A stretch of DNA of 64,000 nucleotides from Telopea speciosissima (taxonomy: Eukaryota > Streptophyta > Magnoliopsida > Proteales > Proteaceae): the NCBI RefSeq assembly GCF_018873765.1, contig NC_057918.1:64668871-64732870 (forward strand), written 5' to 3'. The translations under genes were made by a program, and so were the position numbers. Below, piece by piece: positions 35,823-55,010 of the stretch (positions within the stretch are counted from its first letter, which is position 1; each line of letters opens with the position of its first letter). The notes beneath the pieces were generated by a model that was given only the letters and a program-made list of their open reading frames with translations, did not search any database and was not told where the DNA came from.

Positions 35823-38250
35823 ATAATCCACCCAATACCACTTTCTAGCTTTTGTCTTTTGTCTTTTTTTGTCTTTTAGAATTTTGTCAGTTAATGTCTT
35901 AAGCCGATCCCTACACGGATAATTGGATTTTGTGGGTCCCATGGGTCCCACAATGTTGAAGAAAACATTCCAATCCAGTATTCGGGGTGCGACGGTGAGA
36001 TCCCCGACTCAAAACACTGGGCCCCGCACTTCTAAGAGCAAAATCCGCGATGGTACGATTCTCTGGTTGATGCAACAATCAGCTAGTACATCAACCTGAG
36101 AATTCTGTTTTTGTTTTCTTCATGTCGGAACATCTAAAAGTCGATTAGTTCTGCAAGCGAACCCACACAGACATAGTTAAAATACTATAACACCTAATAC
36201 GATATTAGAATCCCTTACCACAAGTTGTACATCTGCGTGTGGATTTCACAACTGCACGGGGGAGGTATCTGTCATTTTGCCGACAAGTGACGGGTTACCA
36301 CTGAGATTCCTTCTTTATCTTCTACCCGTTCAAACATCAAATCAATACTCCGTAGAACACATAATGCCACGACTTTGGGTTCCGGATCTATATTCGGATT
36401 TGCGTTAGGGTTCAGGTCATTTTTTTTTTCTACGCCGTAACAGCAACACTTGCCAAGAAAAAACCTTTATCATCTCGAATGAGAGCACTATAACCAGAAG
36501 TTGTTCCTTTAATGAAGGCACCATCAAAATTTAGCTTGGCATATCCTTGTATAGGAGGTGTCTAATGAGTAATTCCCTGTGAGGGATTGATCATAGATGG
36601 AGGTTTGTCAATGAAGGTGGTTGTTTTATTCTATTGGCCAAGAATAAAGTTTCTTGTGGGTTAGTAGCAGTATTATTGAAAGTTTTTCTATTTCTTATGT
36701 GCCATATTTCCCAAGAGAGAATAGCATAAAATTGGGCTAGTTTTCTACAATCTCTCTTACAAAAACCAGGAACCTCAAACCAAGACTTAACCCACTCTGC
36801 AAATGTGAAGTAGGACACTAAAGGTCGAAGGCAATATGGAGATCCAAACCAGGCTAACTTAGCATGGTTGCATGACAAAAGGTCATGAGCAATAGTTTCT
36901 ATTGGTTCATTTCAACATGGGCAATAAGGGTAAGAGATTTGATTCCTTCAACTAAGTTGGATTTAATAGCCAAAGCATCATGACATGCTCTCCAAACAAA
37001 TGATTTAATTTTCGAGGGGAGATCGAGATTCCAAATTGATTTCCATGTAAAGGAAGGGAGCGAGTTAGGTCTAGTTGAGCGAGAAGAAGAGGAGAAGATG
37101 ATTTGGAAACATAGTAGGCCGACTTGACTGAAAAGACACATTTCTTATCAAAAGACCAAATCCAACAGTCATCAACGATAGTGGAGCTCAACGGAATTTT
37201 TGCCACTTCAAGAGCGAAGTCATATGGGAAGATAGAAGATAAGAGATCATTTTTCCATTCTCTAGTGTTAGAATCAATAAGGTCAGTCATACTCAAGATT
37301 GCAATCAATAGGCTTAGGATACGGAACTCTTGAGTCTTGAGTAAAGGGAACCCAAGGGTCCAACTAAATATTAGTCAAAGTGCCACTCCCAATAATTTTC
37401 CTGATGCCCTTAAGGAGAACATCCCTCCCTGCCACTGACACTCCTCCATCCTAAGGATGCATTATTTGAAAGTTGAACATGCAAAAAAGAGGAGTTGGGA
37501 AAGTAACGGGCTTTCATGCATTTGGCCCACAATGAAGAGGGATTAACTAATAATCTCCAAGTTTGCTTGGATAGAAGGGCCAAGTTAAAATAGCGAAGAT
37601 CTCTAAAGCCTAATCCACCCTCACTTTTACTCATGAAGTCCCAACTGACCCAACAAATTTTTTTCTCATCTTTGACTTGACCCCACCAATATTGTCCTTG
37701 GATGCGGTTAATCTTGTTTGTGATGCCTTTAGGCTAGACGAAACAAGACATAGTGACTAGGAATAGCAGAAACCATCGATTTGAGAAGGATCTCTCTTCC
37801 CACATAAGAAAGAAGTCTTTGTTTCCAACGTTACACTTTATCTCTAATCTTATCAATAATGTAAGAGAAAGTTTTGGATTTAGATTGACTAATATCAGAA
37901 GGGAGACTAAGATAAGTATCAGGTGAGGAAACACATTTCATCTTGACAATGCCTGAAATAGTAACTTTAATATGCTCAGGGGTTTTTTTGCTGAATAAGA
38001 TCTCAGATTTTGGTGACTGACCATTTGATCAGAAACACCACTATAGAGAGAACTGATTTCACTAATCTCCTAGGCATCTCTAGGGGTGGCCTTCATGAAG
38101 AAATAACTATAATCACCAAAAAACATATGAGAGATTCTGGGGCCATTTCTACCAAACCTAATAGTGTAAAGTCCCCTTTGATGAATCCTGTTTTGGATGA
38201 TACATTTATATCCCTCATTCCTAAAGTAAAGGACACCCTTAGGTTATATT

Positions 38251-39599
38251 AAACATTTTGACTCGCAATTGATCAAGACCAATTATGGTTAAACCTAATT
38301 ATACACATATTGGCCCAATTGATCCGACAGATTCCCAATCGATTCTGATAGAACTTGAGGCCATTCGACTTGAAATCAATGGAGACTGATCCCATACCTG
38401 ATTGTGAGTTTTATAAAACCTTACTTATAGCTCAATTCAGTACAGAAGATCCCAATCTAAGGGTTTCATGATTTGGGCAAGGGTTATTAATGGGGTATTA
38501 GGGTCAGCAATAGGACACATATGGGATTAGAATCATCATCGAAAACCTCCAATCTTAGGAGGGACAAAATGGATTTCTCTAAAATGACAAAAGTAGTTAA
38601 TTCCAATATTTCATATTAATATCTAAAGTTTTTTTTGTGTGCGAATATTAATATCTAATGTTGATATTAGATTACAAGTATTCGTTTTTACATAAAAAAA
38701 AAAAAGAAAAAAGATTACAAGTATTCCTTCATAAATAAAAGAAGGGAGGAAAAGGTTCGTTCTCTCTCTATATTTATGCTTACCACTTGAAATGACCTCT
38801 ACTCTCATATGAAATTATTCTGTCACATTTCATTGGAGCGCTTCTTTATGCAGTTTGCTTAATAAGTCCTCCCCCATAAAAGAATTTGCATTTAAAGGCT
38901 AGCACCTTAAGGTTAATTTTTATATTTCACAATGATGAATCAAATGCTTTTAAACCATTGTTGTCAAAATTTTGATAATATTCTACCAAATTTTTTTTGA
39001 TATATAAAAACCTCAAATATTTCATTTTCCACTACCAAAAACGCATAATTAAGAGAAATTTTATGTCTTTTCAATCTAAATATAAATATTCGCCAACAAT
39101 TTGTTTAACATAATAAAAAAATTGGGTAGACATTCATAACTAATAATTATTTCACCATAGATTATAACTCTACAACATATGCACAATACAAAATGAAAAG
39201 ATTTGTCAACAACTAATAGAACATGTCCATCCAAAAAAAAAAAAAAACCACCAGTACAACATATTTGAAAAAAAAAACATACTCTTTGAATGAGACATTG
39301 GAACAGCCTCAAAAAAATAAATAAATAAATAAATAAAAATAAATCTCAAATGTGACATGGTTCAAATTACAAACCCATGCATAAATATTTGAACTCAATG
39401 CCTATGTGTCATAGAGTAGAACTAAACATATATACGATCTCCACCAATTGAGGAATATATACAAAGATAAGGCAACCATGCTATGCATTCATTGGGCACC
39501 GGCCCTTAGCTGCCCGAATACATCCCAAGTTACTCAATTCTACGAAACCAGATTGAGACCCCAAGTAGACCTGGATAAGACTAAAAGATTGCACAATAA
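38251..39599. other. intergenic, AT-rich
   Basis: No gene. Includes a (taaa)n-type microsatellite near 39309-39340 and poly(A) runs. Confidence 0.45.
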
Positions 39600-40155
39600 T
39601 TCACTTGTCTTCTTGTCGGCCCGAATCAGCCCTGACCCGCTTTGAGTCCGAACAAGGCCTGGACTAAGATATTTGACCCTAAGGATGGGTCAGGGCTGGA
39701 AATTTCTAATCATGAGTTAGGGTCAGGTCGGGCTAGGGTTGAGGCCTTGGACTAAGCCTGACCCTGCCCGGCCCAATCCTATTTTAAGTTATATTATAAA
39801 ATATATATTGATATCATATATATATTATAAACTTTAAACGTCACCCACATTTTGTTATATAATATATTATATATGAAAACAATAAGTGATACAATACATT
39901 TTATTATAATGTTATTTTACGTAAAATTGATCATTTTCTCCCCGGTTCATTCCAGTCCATGCATTTCCTTCCCCTCCCCATGGTCAGAGCCAATCAGGGT
40001 CAACCCGGCCCAATCCTGAGGGCATGTTAGGGTTGGATTTTTTTGACCTTGAGTCAGGGTCGGGTCGGGTCAAGCCTAGACCCAGTTAAGGGGACTTAGG
40101 GTTGGACTAGGGTTCTATAAAGCCTGACCCAACCCAACCCTATTGTAGCCCTAAT
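39600..40155. repeat. GGGTCGGG-type element, AT-rich core
   Basis: Two GC-rich arms with gggtcagg / cctgaccc motifs surround an AT-rich core (39781-39940). The right end is ccaaccctattgtagccctaa, the inverse of the left end of the 10453 element. Confidence 0.55.
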
Positions 40156-40967
40156 GGAGGGAAATTTAATCCTATTATTAATGGTATATGATTGATGAAA
40201 TAAGTCAATCATATGTCAAGAAATAGTTTCCTCTACTAGTAAAGTCAACTTTTCATGACGCTAATGAGCACGGGAAGCTACACAATATGTCATCCATAGT
40301 AAAGAACAGCTAATATTAATCCCATTTCTCCTTCAACATCATAGAGGTGTCACGGTGGTTTCATTTTTTGGGTAGAAAATAAAATAATCAAACACTAAGA
40401 AGAAAAAACAAGGAGTTACATCATTCACTACAGACAAGCTAATTCTATCTACCTATTTTTGGGTAGAAAATAAAATAATCAAAATAATTTCCATTGCCAA
40501 CTGTCCATCTTTTTATTTTTTATTTTTGATAATAACAACTTCCCATGCTTTGATCCATCAGGTCCACTATATATTGGCTGTTAGTCCAAACGCCTGTAGT
40601 AGTGACATGTCAAGGAATTGGTATATTTTGTATACATATACCCTAATAATACTAATGAACTAAAATAAACTGTAGAGTGAGGTTGTAACTTGACCTTAGA
40701 ATGGCATGTGCAATCCTTTTAAATGTTGTAAGCATATAATTTTAGGGAGAGGTTTCCCATAAGTTGAGTGTAAAAAGGAATCTGTAACTCACACCAACGA
40801 AGGTTTGGAAAATGATATCATTTATAAGGAGTCCACATGGTCGGGATAGGAAAGAAAATATCAGTGTGAACCCCATGACTCATTATGAAGTCTGTACTCT
40901 AATGTGTATGTTTTTTTTAATTTTTTCCCCATATCTTTAACTTCCATTGAGATTTGAGCATTGCTTT
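40156..40967. other. intergenic, nothing recognised
   Basis: A 23-bp block, tttttgggtagaaaataaaata, occurs at about 40366 and 40456. Otherwise unremarkable. Confidence 0.4.
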
Positions 40968-40988
40968 TGAAATTAAAATTTGGGAGAG

Positions 40989-41187
40989 TTTCTTGTTTTT
41001 TTTGGAAAAAGAACTGTGTCTAGGAATGTGGCCTACGCTAGCACTCCCATCAGTCTATCTTTCTCTTCCCCATATGACAGGACACCTTTGCTCCCCATGT
41101 TTTGAGGAGGAGAGATATAGACACATGGGAGTGTTGGCATGGGCCACACTCCCGGACAGAAAACTGTTTTTTTTTTTTTTTTTTTGT
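40989..41187. mobile_element. hairpin element flanked by a 21-bp direct repeat
   Basis: A third member of the CTGTCnGGGAGTGTGGCC family (aggaatgtggcctacgctagc / ggcatgggccacactcccggacag). It is flanked by identical 21-bp copies of tgaaattaaaatttgggagag at 40968-40988 and 41188-41208, with T-runs at both ends. Confidence 0.75.
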
Positions 41188-41208
41188 TGAAATTAAAATT
41201 TGGGAGAG

Positions 41209-41734
41209 GGTTTGCTACATGGATTATGTGTATTTTCATGCTTTGGAGGAAGGGTATTATATGAAAACATTATAAATAGGAGGGTATATGAGACATTTTA
41301 TAGGGCTGGTGCTACAGTAAACTGAGTCTTATGAGAGGTGTCCACATGCAACTTTCAAATTAAGCGGCCATCGTGCAAATCGTTTACCCCCGTAAAATTT
41401 AATAGCTAATATATAATAGGAAAAGAGTTTCTCTTAACCCTTGGCATAGTCCATGCTTCCTCGCAGACATTTTTTATTTATTTATTGGTTTTTAAGAAAA
41501 GAAAAAAAAAGTAATAAAAAGGATCAATATTCTTTGTGCCACAACACACATGTGGGCAGTATTTCCGTCATTTAGGGGACGGATTGTTCATTTCGCCCAC
41601 CCCCATGTGTCTAGGCGCAGCCTGCGCCCCTAACACAAAGAACATTTTTCCAATAAAAAAAATCTGAAAGGGGGCATGGGCTACCATGACAACACAAAAA
41701 ACACTCCCTATACAATAATAGGTAGCCATCTTTT
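41209..41734. other. intergenic with a possible short MITE
   Basis: Around 41528-41650, atattctttgtg and cacaaagaac are inverted around a ggcgcagcctgcgcc palindrome. No gene. Confidence 0.4.
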
Positions 41735-41899
41735 TTGGATCCGGCCCTTCTCTAGGGAGGGCATCGCCTAGGGAGCATCCAACTGTTGGGTGTGCATTGG
41801 GATGCACGCTTATGCACATCTCGAAGTGCGTCTAACCCTCCCAACCGTCGGATGTCTCCCAGGGCGCTTAACCTCCCTAGAGAGGAGGCAGATCCATCT
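41735..41899. repeat. hairpin element with about 70-bp arms
   Basis: ctctagggaggg...gggagcatccaactgttggg at the left pairs with cccaaccgtcggatgtctccc...cctccctagag at the right. Confidence 0.7.
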
Positions 41900-41942
41900 A
41901 TTTTAGTGGGTTGGAGAACTAAGCTTATTATGGTTGGATTTT

Positions 41943-42125
41943 AATCCCCTCCAACTCCTAAAGCATGCAGTGCGGCAGTGCTTGGTGGAGATATCAACAC
42001 CTGGCAACTCGGACATCCAATGGTCCAAGCTCATTTACATCCATCGTTGAATGTCCTAGCTGCCAGGTGTCGACATCTCCACCTAGCACTGTCGTACTAC
42101 ACGCTTTTAAGAATTGGAGAGGATT
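41943..42125. repeat. hairpin element with about 75-bp arms
   Basis: ctcctaaagcatgcagtgcggcagtgcttggtggagatatcaacacctggca is mirrored by tgccaggtgtcgacatctccacctagcactgtcgtactacacgcttttaag. Well conserved arms suggest recent origin. Confidence 0.8.
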
Positions 42126-42195
42126 ATTTTCTTATTTTGGTTTCGTTGTTTACAAAGGGATCGAGAGGGGATAAGGCAATACTAAGTATGAATTC

Positions 42196-42712
42196 ATGGT
42201 TTGAGGTATCGGTGTTGGATTGCCCAATATGACCGATACTGCATGGTTTTTAGGGATGTAAACGGATCGGATTTGATTCGGATAGTGCTATATCCGCATT
42301 TGCATCCGATTAGCTTTCGGACATGTTCAGATAGTGCTGAATAGATACGGACACGGATGCGAGTCGAATATTTTATCCGTTTACGTGTAAATATAGCTTT
42401 TTGGATAGCTATAGCCTATCCGTATCCGCATCCATTTAGCTTTAGGACGGATTCGAATAGTGCTAAACGGATACGAACTTGAATACGAAAGTGGATTTCA
42501 GCTATTCATTTACACCCCTAATAGTTTTGAAGGTTATCGATTTTGATACTTGGTAGATACTATATTGTGAAACGGTATCGATAAATAGTAAAATATTCAA
42601 AAAACTTATTTTTAAGCAAAACTAGAATAAACTTGTCCGATACGATTGTTCTATGCCGAATTGCCTATGACATATCCCGATCCGATACCTTGCACTAAAA
42701 CTAAACTGAGGT
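42196..42712. mobile_element. Mutator-type MITE, relative of 20219-20923, with nested hAT MITE
   Basis: Left end atggtttgaggtatcggtgttgg and right end ccgatccgataccttgcactaaaact match the ends of the 20219-20923 element. No clean target duplication. It is interrupted by 42251-42520. Confidence 0.65.
42251..42520. mobile_element. hAT-type MITE nested in 42196-42712
   Basis: 270 bp, tagggatgtaaacgg to catttacacccccta-like inverted ends. It is flanked by atggtttt (42243-42250) and atagtttt (42521-42528), a 7-of-8 match. Interior ggatagtgct/agcactatcc-type repeats. The same family as 575-751. Confidence 0.75.
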
Positions 42713-42938
42713 TCGAAGACCTCAAGGCCTTAGCGCCTACCACGGTAGGCCATTCCAGGCTTTCCAGCTGTCCACAAAATAGAAAAAATATAAACTTTGA
42801 TGTAAATAGAATCCATTGTTTTGGACTTCAACATCTATGGGCTGCTTGAGTCCGACACTTTGCTGGGCCCACCGTTTCCGATAATTCTATGGATGGTAAA
42901 AGTGTAAAATGCAAAAACCTTTTTACCAAAAAAATAAA

Positions 42939-43976
42939 GGGCAATTACTATCACTATCCTACATTTAACCTATATCTACTAAAATTATCCTATCTTAAAC
43001 TTCTTTTTTGAAACTACCCTGCTTTTAAACTTTTACATCTCTTTCTACTATTATATTTTTAAATACCTAGATTATCCTTCCTTTTCACCTAGTAATTACT
43101 AATCTATTTAACCTACCATTCTTCTTCTATTTTTTTATTATTTTTATTATTAAAATAATAAAAAATGAAAGCACCCACCCGTTTTTTCTCTCTCTCGTTT
43201 TTTGATTTCATTCGATTTTTTTTTCTTCAATCTTTCTATTTAATTAATTTTTTATTCAACATTTCATTCTCATCGTTGTTCTTCGAATAGAAAAGTGACG
43301 ACTCGAGAATCACACTGTAGGCTAATAAAAAATAAAAAACATGGAAAGGTAAATTGAATAAAAAGAGGAAGAGAGAGAAGAAGTAGGGTGCTTTGAAGAG
43401 AGATGATCTGTTCCATAGTTTTAGTGCACAGTATCAACCTGGATCGGTTGTATGCTTGTATTGGATAAAATTACCCTTGAATCTCCTTAAAAAATGAGTT
43501 TTCTGATCATTTTACCCCTTGTCCATACCGTGTTATCGATACGGTATCGACACGATATTGGTGACTAGCAAAATCGATACGTATACGGGCGATACGATAC
43601 TGATACTTAGAACCATGATCTGTTTGAAGAAGAACGATGAGGATGAAATGTTGAATAAAAAGTTAATTAAATAGAAAAATTGAAGAAAAAACAAAAAAAA
43701 AATGAATGGAATAAAAAAGGGAGAGAGAAGAAGCGAGTGGGCGTTTTCATTTTTTACTATTTTAATGACAAAAATAGTAAAAATGGAAAAAAAATAGTAA
43801 GTTAAATAGATTAGCAGGTTACTATAGATGAAAAGGAAGGGTAATCTGGATATTTAAAAATATGAAGTTGAAGGAGATGTAAACATTTAAAAGCTGGGAA
43901 GTTTCAGAAAAAAAATTTAAGGTAAAGTAATTTTAATAAATATAGGCTAAGTGTAGGATAGAGATAATTATTACCC
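42939..43976. mobile_element. 1038-bp fold-back element with about 370-bp arms
   Basis: The left arm (gggcaattactatcactatcctacatttaacc...) is the reverse complement of the right arm (...ggctaagtgtaggatagagataattattaccc) over about 350-370 nt each. A-rich aaaaaaataa flanks both ends, compatible with a target duplication but low complexity. A second MITE sits in its loop. Confidence 0.85.
43413..43616. mobile_element. 204-bp MITE nested in the fold-back element
   Basis: Ends catagttttagtgcac and cttagaaccat match the 20219-20923 family. The flanking gatctgtt repeats exactly at 43405-43412 and 43617-43624. Confidence 0.75.
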
Positions 43977-44178
43977 AAAAAAATAATAATTAAAAGTAAA
44001 ATCACATGGCAACCAGTAAGAGTGAGTCGTGGACATGCCAAAAAGTTTGAAATCGTAAACAGCCGGCCAATGACTTTCCAACGGCCAGCGACAGTCCTTT
44101 TTTTTTTGGGTAAAATGCCAGTGACAGTTCCAAAGCCAAATCCAACGGCTGCAAGCTACCTTTTCGGCTTTTCCCACT

Positions 44179-44187
44179 ACATATAGA
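44179..44187 (+). promoter_or_regulatory. weak TATA-like box of the enolase gene
   Basis: acatataga lies about 105 nt before the ATG, giving a short leader from about 44210. The motif is weak; assignment is by position only. Confidence 0.35.
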
Positions 44188-44289
44188 GACAGAAAGGGTT
44201 CAGATGCTCAGGTGTGTCACTCTTCTGAGAATTCATTTCTCCTGTGTTCCTTTCTCAAGTTCCAAACCAGATCTCTCTGAAATTCCTAT

Positions 44290-50076
<5,787 letters not shown>

Positions 50077-50559
50077 ATTTTGGGAGAGAGAGAGACGATT
50101 GTGTATGCGGCACTACGTAGATTTGTGCAGCTTTTGCTTGCAATTAATAAGTTAATTGTAATCATAGAAGAAAAAATAAGTTGTTGGTTTGAATGAGGAA
50201 AACAGACAGCTGTTTTTTTGAGTTTCTCTTGGTGTTTGTTCATAATGAGCTCCTGGTAGTAAGATGGATGTAAGAGTAATGGAGTATACAGTTCTAGGTG
50301 CAGCACTAAACTACCCTTTTCCTTCTGCTGTAATATGTAAACCCATTTTGTATCTGGTTCTTCTCATATAAGAGAGTGTTGTTTTTTATTTACTTTCCTT
50401 TGCAAAACATCAGTTGTTTGATTCAATACTGACTACACTATGCTCCAATATCATATTCGATGTGATGACAAATTTTATTTTGGCAAATTCCCGAAGGTAT
50501 GGTTGTTGAAGAATTCGACGAGGCCAATAAAAATGCTGATAAGAAAAAAAAGTATCCAT
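50077..50559 (+). other. enolase 3' UTR and flank
   Basis: 3' UTR with aattaataagttaattg (about 50141-50160) and further T-rich 3' end motifs to about 50400. Then intergenic. Confidence 0.55.
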
Positions 50560-53450
50560 TTCATGATTATGTATTGAAAAATCTAGATCTTCTTGTGACC
50601 CTTCCAATCTTGATTGAATAAATCATTCTCAATCAACCCACCAGTCAAAGAATGAATAATCAAATTCACAAAACTAAAAAATAATGGAGATTTAAGTAAA
50701 AGACCATTCACAGTCCAAGCTTGGGATGGGGCAAACACTAAAGATCACAATTGCGAGGTGAGAAATAGTGTTGGAGGCGAATAACTTTGTATTGTCATCG
50801 GAACTCTGTTTGGTTGATGAACTATGACTATCGCAGAAAGACTATTAAGATAAATCGGCGGTCATGCAAGTGTTTCCATATGTGTTAAATAGAAGGGACT
50901 TTGGTGGGGTTGCTCAAACACTGGTGCATACAAATTGCTTGGAAATTCTTATGCAAATGAAAGAATGAATATGGGTTGGGCTTACGGCATTTAGATAAGT
51001 GGAACAGAACTGTTTTGATGAGATAAGCATGTAATATTGCTTCTAATTCATCCAATTGTTAGGTGTTATTCGTAAAGCACAAGTGGTTAAGTAAACATTC
51101 ATTGTGATCCATTTGTATGCATGTGCAATGCTCTTCTACATTTAAATCCATCTTCAAAACTCATGTCGTTGCTTGGAAATGCATTTGATACCTTCTTAAA
51201 TAAGGGCACAAATACTTTGTGTGGTGTGACTCATTTATGCAGCTTCACCTAGGCTACTTGAACAAAAGATTGGGAGAATGAGCACAACTCAACTACAAAG
51301 AGGCTAAATATGACAGATTCGCACCCTGTCAGTAAAATGGCGATAACTTTGTACTTACAAATCGGTTTGGGGTTATTCAAGTTGGAGATTCAAAATAGTA
51401 GAATGAGATACAATTTTTGTTCTTTAGGTTTTCATAGATTCGAGATGGTTAAGGCTCCAAATGGGCCATCATGGGACTACTCTTGCACATGTTCGAATTT
51501 GGGAAGGGTTTGAAATTGGCTTCAAGCTTCAATACTTCAAAGTTGAATATTTGAGGCGATGACTTCAACTCTTCTAGGTTGAAAGGGGTACAAATCTTCA
51601 AAGTTGAATGAAAACCCAACTCTTCAAGGAAGGGAGAAATTCAACTTGGTTTCTATGGAAAACTCATATTCGTTCAAGTTTGTACTCAATGGATGTTGAC
51701 ATTAATATTGTAGAAGAATTAATTCAACCTGTGGGAGATCCATGCCTGCGCGTATAAGTGGTGGGTTACAATAGTGGAGTGATTAACAATGAGATGTATT
51801 TAGGATCAAAACTCCGGCCACTTCTACATAAGTTTGAGATCATTGCAGGATGTAGACTGCTTGAGAGACATCTTCTTTCCCTCACAGTTCTTCCTCACAT
51901 GGATGATGCTTCCGCTCTACGTGCTTTCCTCAAATAGTTCGTAATTCACTTCAATTCACTTTACTATTTGATCCTCTTTTGATAAAAAGAACAATAGTCT
52001 TGACATGTTTTTTGTATGGCACCTCTACCCGTATACGCACAGATCTTGTAGGCTGCAATCTAACCTCCCAACCTTCTTCGAAAATGGTAACTTTACTAGC
52101 ATGGTTAGCAGCCATCTCTATGGAATGCTTGTCTTCAACACCTAGAGGGATTCCTGTTAATCGAATCCAAAAGTATATTATTTTTGTAAACTTCCTAATC
52201 TGAAGTGGTTGTCCAACCCTATTCCAGGTAAGTATTTGTTTGAATTTTCACCACCAGGAGGAATTTGATATCACTTCTTTAACATCTTCCTTCTCAATAA
52301 AATTTAAACAAAAACCCCCACATTCATAGACTGAAAAATCTAGATCTTCTTATGACTCCTCCAAACCTGCTTGAATAAATTAATCTTAATCAACCTACAA
52401 GTCAAAGAATTAATAATCAAATTCACAAAACTAAAAAAATAATGGAGATCTAAGTAAAAGATCACTCATAGTCCAAGCTCGCGATGGGATAGACATTAGA
52501 GAACTTAATTACGAGGTGAGAAATAGTGTTGGAGGCAAATAACTTTGTACTTTCATCGAAACTTTGTTTGGTTGATGAACTATGACTATCATAGAAAGGC
52601 TGTTAAGATAAATCAACAGTCATGCATGTGTTTCCATACATGTTAAATAGAAACAACTTTGGTGGGGCTGCACAGAGATTGGTGCATACAAAGTGGCTTG
52701 GAAATTCTTATGCAAATCAAAGAATGAAGGTAGACTGGGCTTACGGTATTTAGATGATTGGAACATAACTGCTTTGATGAGATAAATATGTAATATTGCT
52801 TTCAATTCATCCAATTGTTAGGTGCTATTTGTAAAGCACAAGTGATTAAGCAAACATTCATTCTGGCCCATCTCTATGCCAGTGCAATGTTCTTCTACAT
52901 TTAAATCCATCTTGAAGACTCGCGTCATTACTTCGAAATGAATCTGATACCTTCTTAAATAAGGGCGCAAATACCTTGTTGTGGTGTGACCCGTTTATGC
53001 AGCCTCACCTAGGCTACTTGGACAAAGGATCCGGAGAGTGAGCACAACTCGACTACAATGAGGCCAAATATGACAAATTCACACCCTATCAGTCAAATGG
53101 CGATATCTTTGTACTTACAGCTCAGTTTGGGTGATTTAAGTTGGAGATTCAAAATAATAGAAGGAGCTGCAATTTTTGTTCTTTAAGTTTTCACAGATTC
53201 TGGATGGATGAGGCTCAAAATTGGTTGTCAAGGGACTGCTCCTGCACATGTTCGAATTTGAGAAGGGTTTGAAATTGGCTTCAAGTTTCAACACTTCAAG
53301 GTTGAATCTTTGAGGCGATGACTTCAACTCTTCTATGTTGAGAGTGGTTCAACACTTCAAGGTTGAACGAAAGTCCCACTCTTCAAGGAAGGGAGAAACT
53401 TAACTTGGTATCTGTGGAGAACTCATCTTGGTTCAAGTTTGCACTCTTGG
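50560..53450 (-). repeat. about 1.76-kb direct repeat, LINE ORF1/DUF4283-related on -
   Basis: Sequence near 50650 (caaattcacaaaactaaaaaataatggagat) recurs about 1757 bp on near 52410, and similarity continues for about 1 kb. On -, about 51960-52340 reads like a DUF4283 (LINE ORF1) domain: WIRLTGIPLGVEDKHSIEM, VTIFEEGWEV, SVRIRVEV, with stops. Partial copies lie at 55318-55821 and 60783-61530. No intact gene. Confidence 0.7.
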
Positions 53451-54170
53451 TTCAAGTTTGCACTCAATGGAGCAACAATTATTTTCATTCATAAAAATTT
53501 CACTTCAATATTCATTTCATGATAATTGGACACTATTTATAGGCCTTACAATCTTTGAAAATATCAAAATGATCTCAATCATCCCCTATAATTCTAGGGT
53601 TGAGATGGCACATAAAGAAAATAGAAGAAAAAACATAAATAACTTAATAATTCCAATACATAGAAACTTGCCCTAAGGTGTTGATACTTGTTCCAAAGAA
53701 AAGAATTGAATTGATCAAGAGAATGTAGTTGAAAGAGTTTGACCAAATGAATCTTTAGGAGAAGGGTTGCCACATCATCAAGAACTAAGGATGTGAAGAG
53801 TTCACATTATCTTCTTTGCTTTTATAATATCTTTCCACTATGGTAGTTGACAGAATATACAATTGGGATTCTTCACATCATTACCCACTAAGAGAGGACT
53901 CTTGTTGTTTATCATGGCTGGCTTCTACATCAGGATCCACTGAGAAGCTGAAAAATTACTTCCCATATGTCAAACCTTAAAAGCTCCTACAATATCTCAA
54001 CCGTTAATTTCAATTGAGCTTCTATGGCTAAGATTAAACCCTTACATTGCATAATAAAGACTAAGAAATGTTAGTCATGGGTTTGCTTTGCATTATGGGT
54101 CAAGCCTTAGTGCTAGGCCTTAGGTTGGACTTGAGCTTTTGAGCTTGTATATAGGCCAATCTTTTTATAA
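53451..54170. other. intergenic, nothing recognised
   Basis: AT-rich with gggttcaagtttgcactc duplicated at its left edge (about 53431-53465). No gene. Confidence 0.4.
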
Positions 54171-54179
54171 TTATTTGGT

Positions 54180-55010
54180 GGTCCAAGTAGCCTTGGTCCA
54201 GGCCTGCATCACCCGTGGTTACGTAGTGGATCAATTTATAACATTGATGTTCTTATGATCGAGGAAATCGGGCGATGTATTTTTGATCATATTGATGTGC
54301 TACGCACTGAAGACGATGAATGGGATGCAACAATTATAGACCCGACCATTCTTGGAATATGGGATGAGATTTCTAACGCCAGAACACATAGAAGATTACA
54401 TGAGGATTTAGTGGTCTAGACACCTACCCCTACAGAAAAATTTACTCTCAGACCTGTCTGGGAGGCAGTGTGGGATCATGGAGATAAAGTAACATGGCAC
54501 AATCTTAACTGGTTCTCCACTACACAACCTAGGTTCTCTATTATAACGGGGCTGGCATTCCAACAAAGACTCACCACATGGAGTAGGATGGATGGCTTCT
54601 TGGGGTATCACAAATGATACAACATGTTTTTTGTGCAAAGGTTCTTTAGAAACAATAGACCACTTATTTTTTCAATGCCCATTCCTTACGGCAATATGGA
54701 AAAACATTCTTCAGCTTTGAGGTTATATTAGAAATGCTATGGTCTCTTGGAAGGAGAAAATTGAATGGATGACCCAACATTTTAAATGAGACTTATTCAT
54801 TAATCATATTAGAAGGCTCAGTATGATCTTGATGGTGTATCGGATCTGGTTAGAGTGCAACAACAAAGCCTTTCGACAACAAGAGAGCAGTTCAAGTTGT
54901 GTCCTTCATCGCATCATACGAGAACTGATAACTCCTTTCACATGAATGGATGTTCGCATGTACGAGAGAGTAAAGTTTCTTAAAAATAGAGAACACGTCC
55001 GCCATTTTTT
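54180..55010 (+). pseudogene. LINE 3' remnant with zf-RVT domain
   Basis: FTLRPVWEAVWDHGDKVTWHN and LAFQQRLTTWSRMDG, then CFLCKGSLETIDHLFFQCPF (about 54630-54690) form a zf-RVT domain. These are followed by IRRLSMILMVYRIWLE. Stops and one frameshift break it. Its 3' part (about 54755-54965) is repeated at about 57470-57685. Confidence 0.75.

Larger units (their letters stand above)
33573..36442 (-). mobile_element. solo LTR, probably Ty3-gypsy, 2870 bp
   Basis: TGTCACACCCCG at the left and CGCCGTAACA at the right, flanked by exact GCAAC at 33568-33572 and 36443-36447. Read on -, it ends in ...CGGGGTGTGACA, the usual 3' end of long plant gypsy LTRs. No primer site, polymerase or second LTR lies inside. 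The LINE RNase H reading resumes on both sides. Confidence 0.85.
33171..38250 (-). mobile_element. LINE (L1-type) on -, split by a solo LTR
   Basis: From 5' to 3' on -: an RT catalytic region (SHMFFGDYS, about 38110-38135), KSEILFSK and RT thumb (about 37760-38010), SEGGLGFRDLRYFNLALLSK (about 37560-37630), zf-RVT (FSVKSAYYVSK, LPSKIKSFVWRA, 36960-37140) and RNase H start (AKLNFDGAFIKG, about 36500-36545). Then comes the solo LTR 33573-36442, then the rest of RNase H (YFECASMRLGLLLALELE...VVESDC, about 33440-33545). A T-run at 33170-33178 may be the poly(A) tail. Stops, frameshifts and FADD changed to FGDY mark it as dead. Confidence 0.8.
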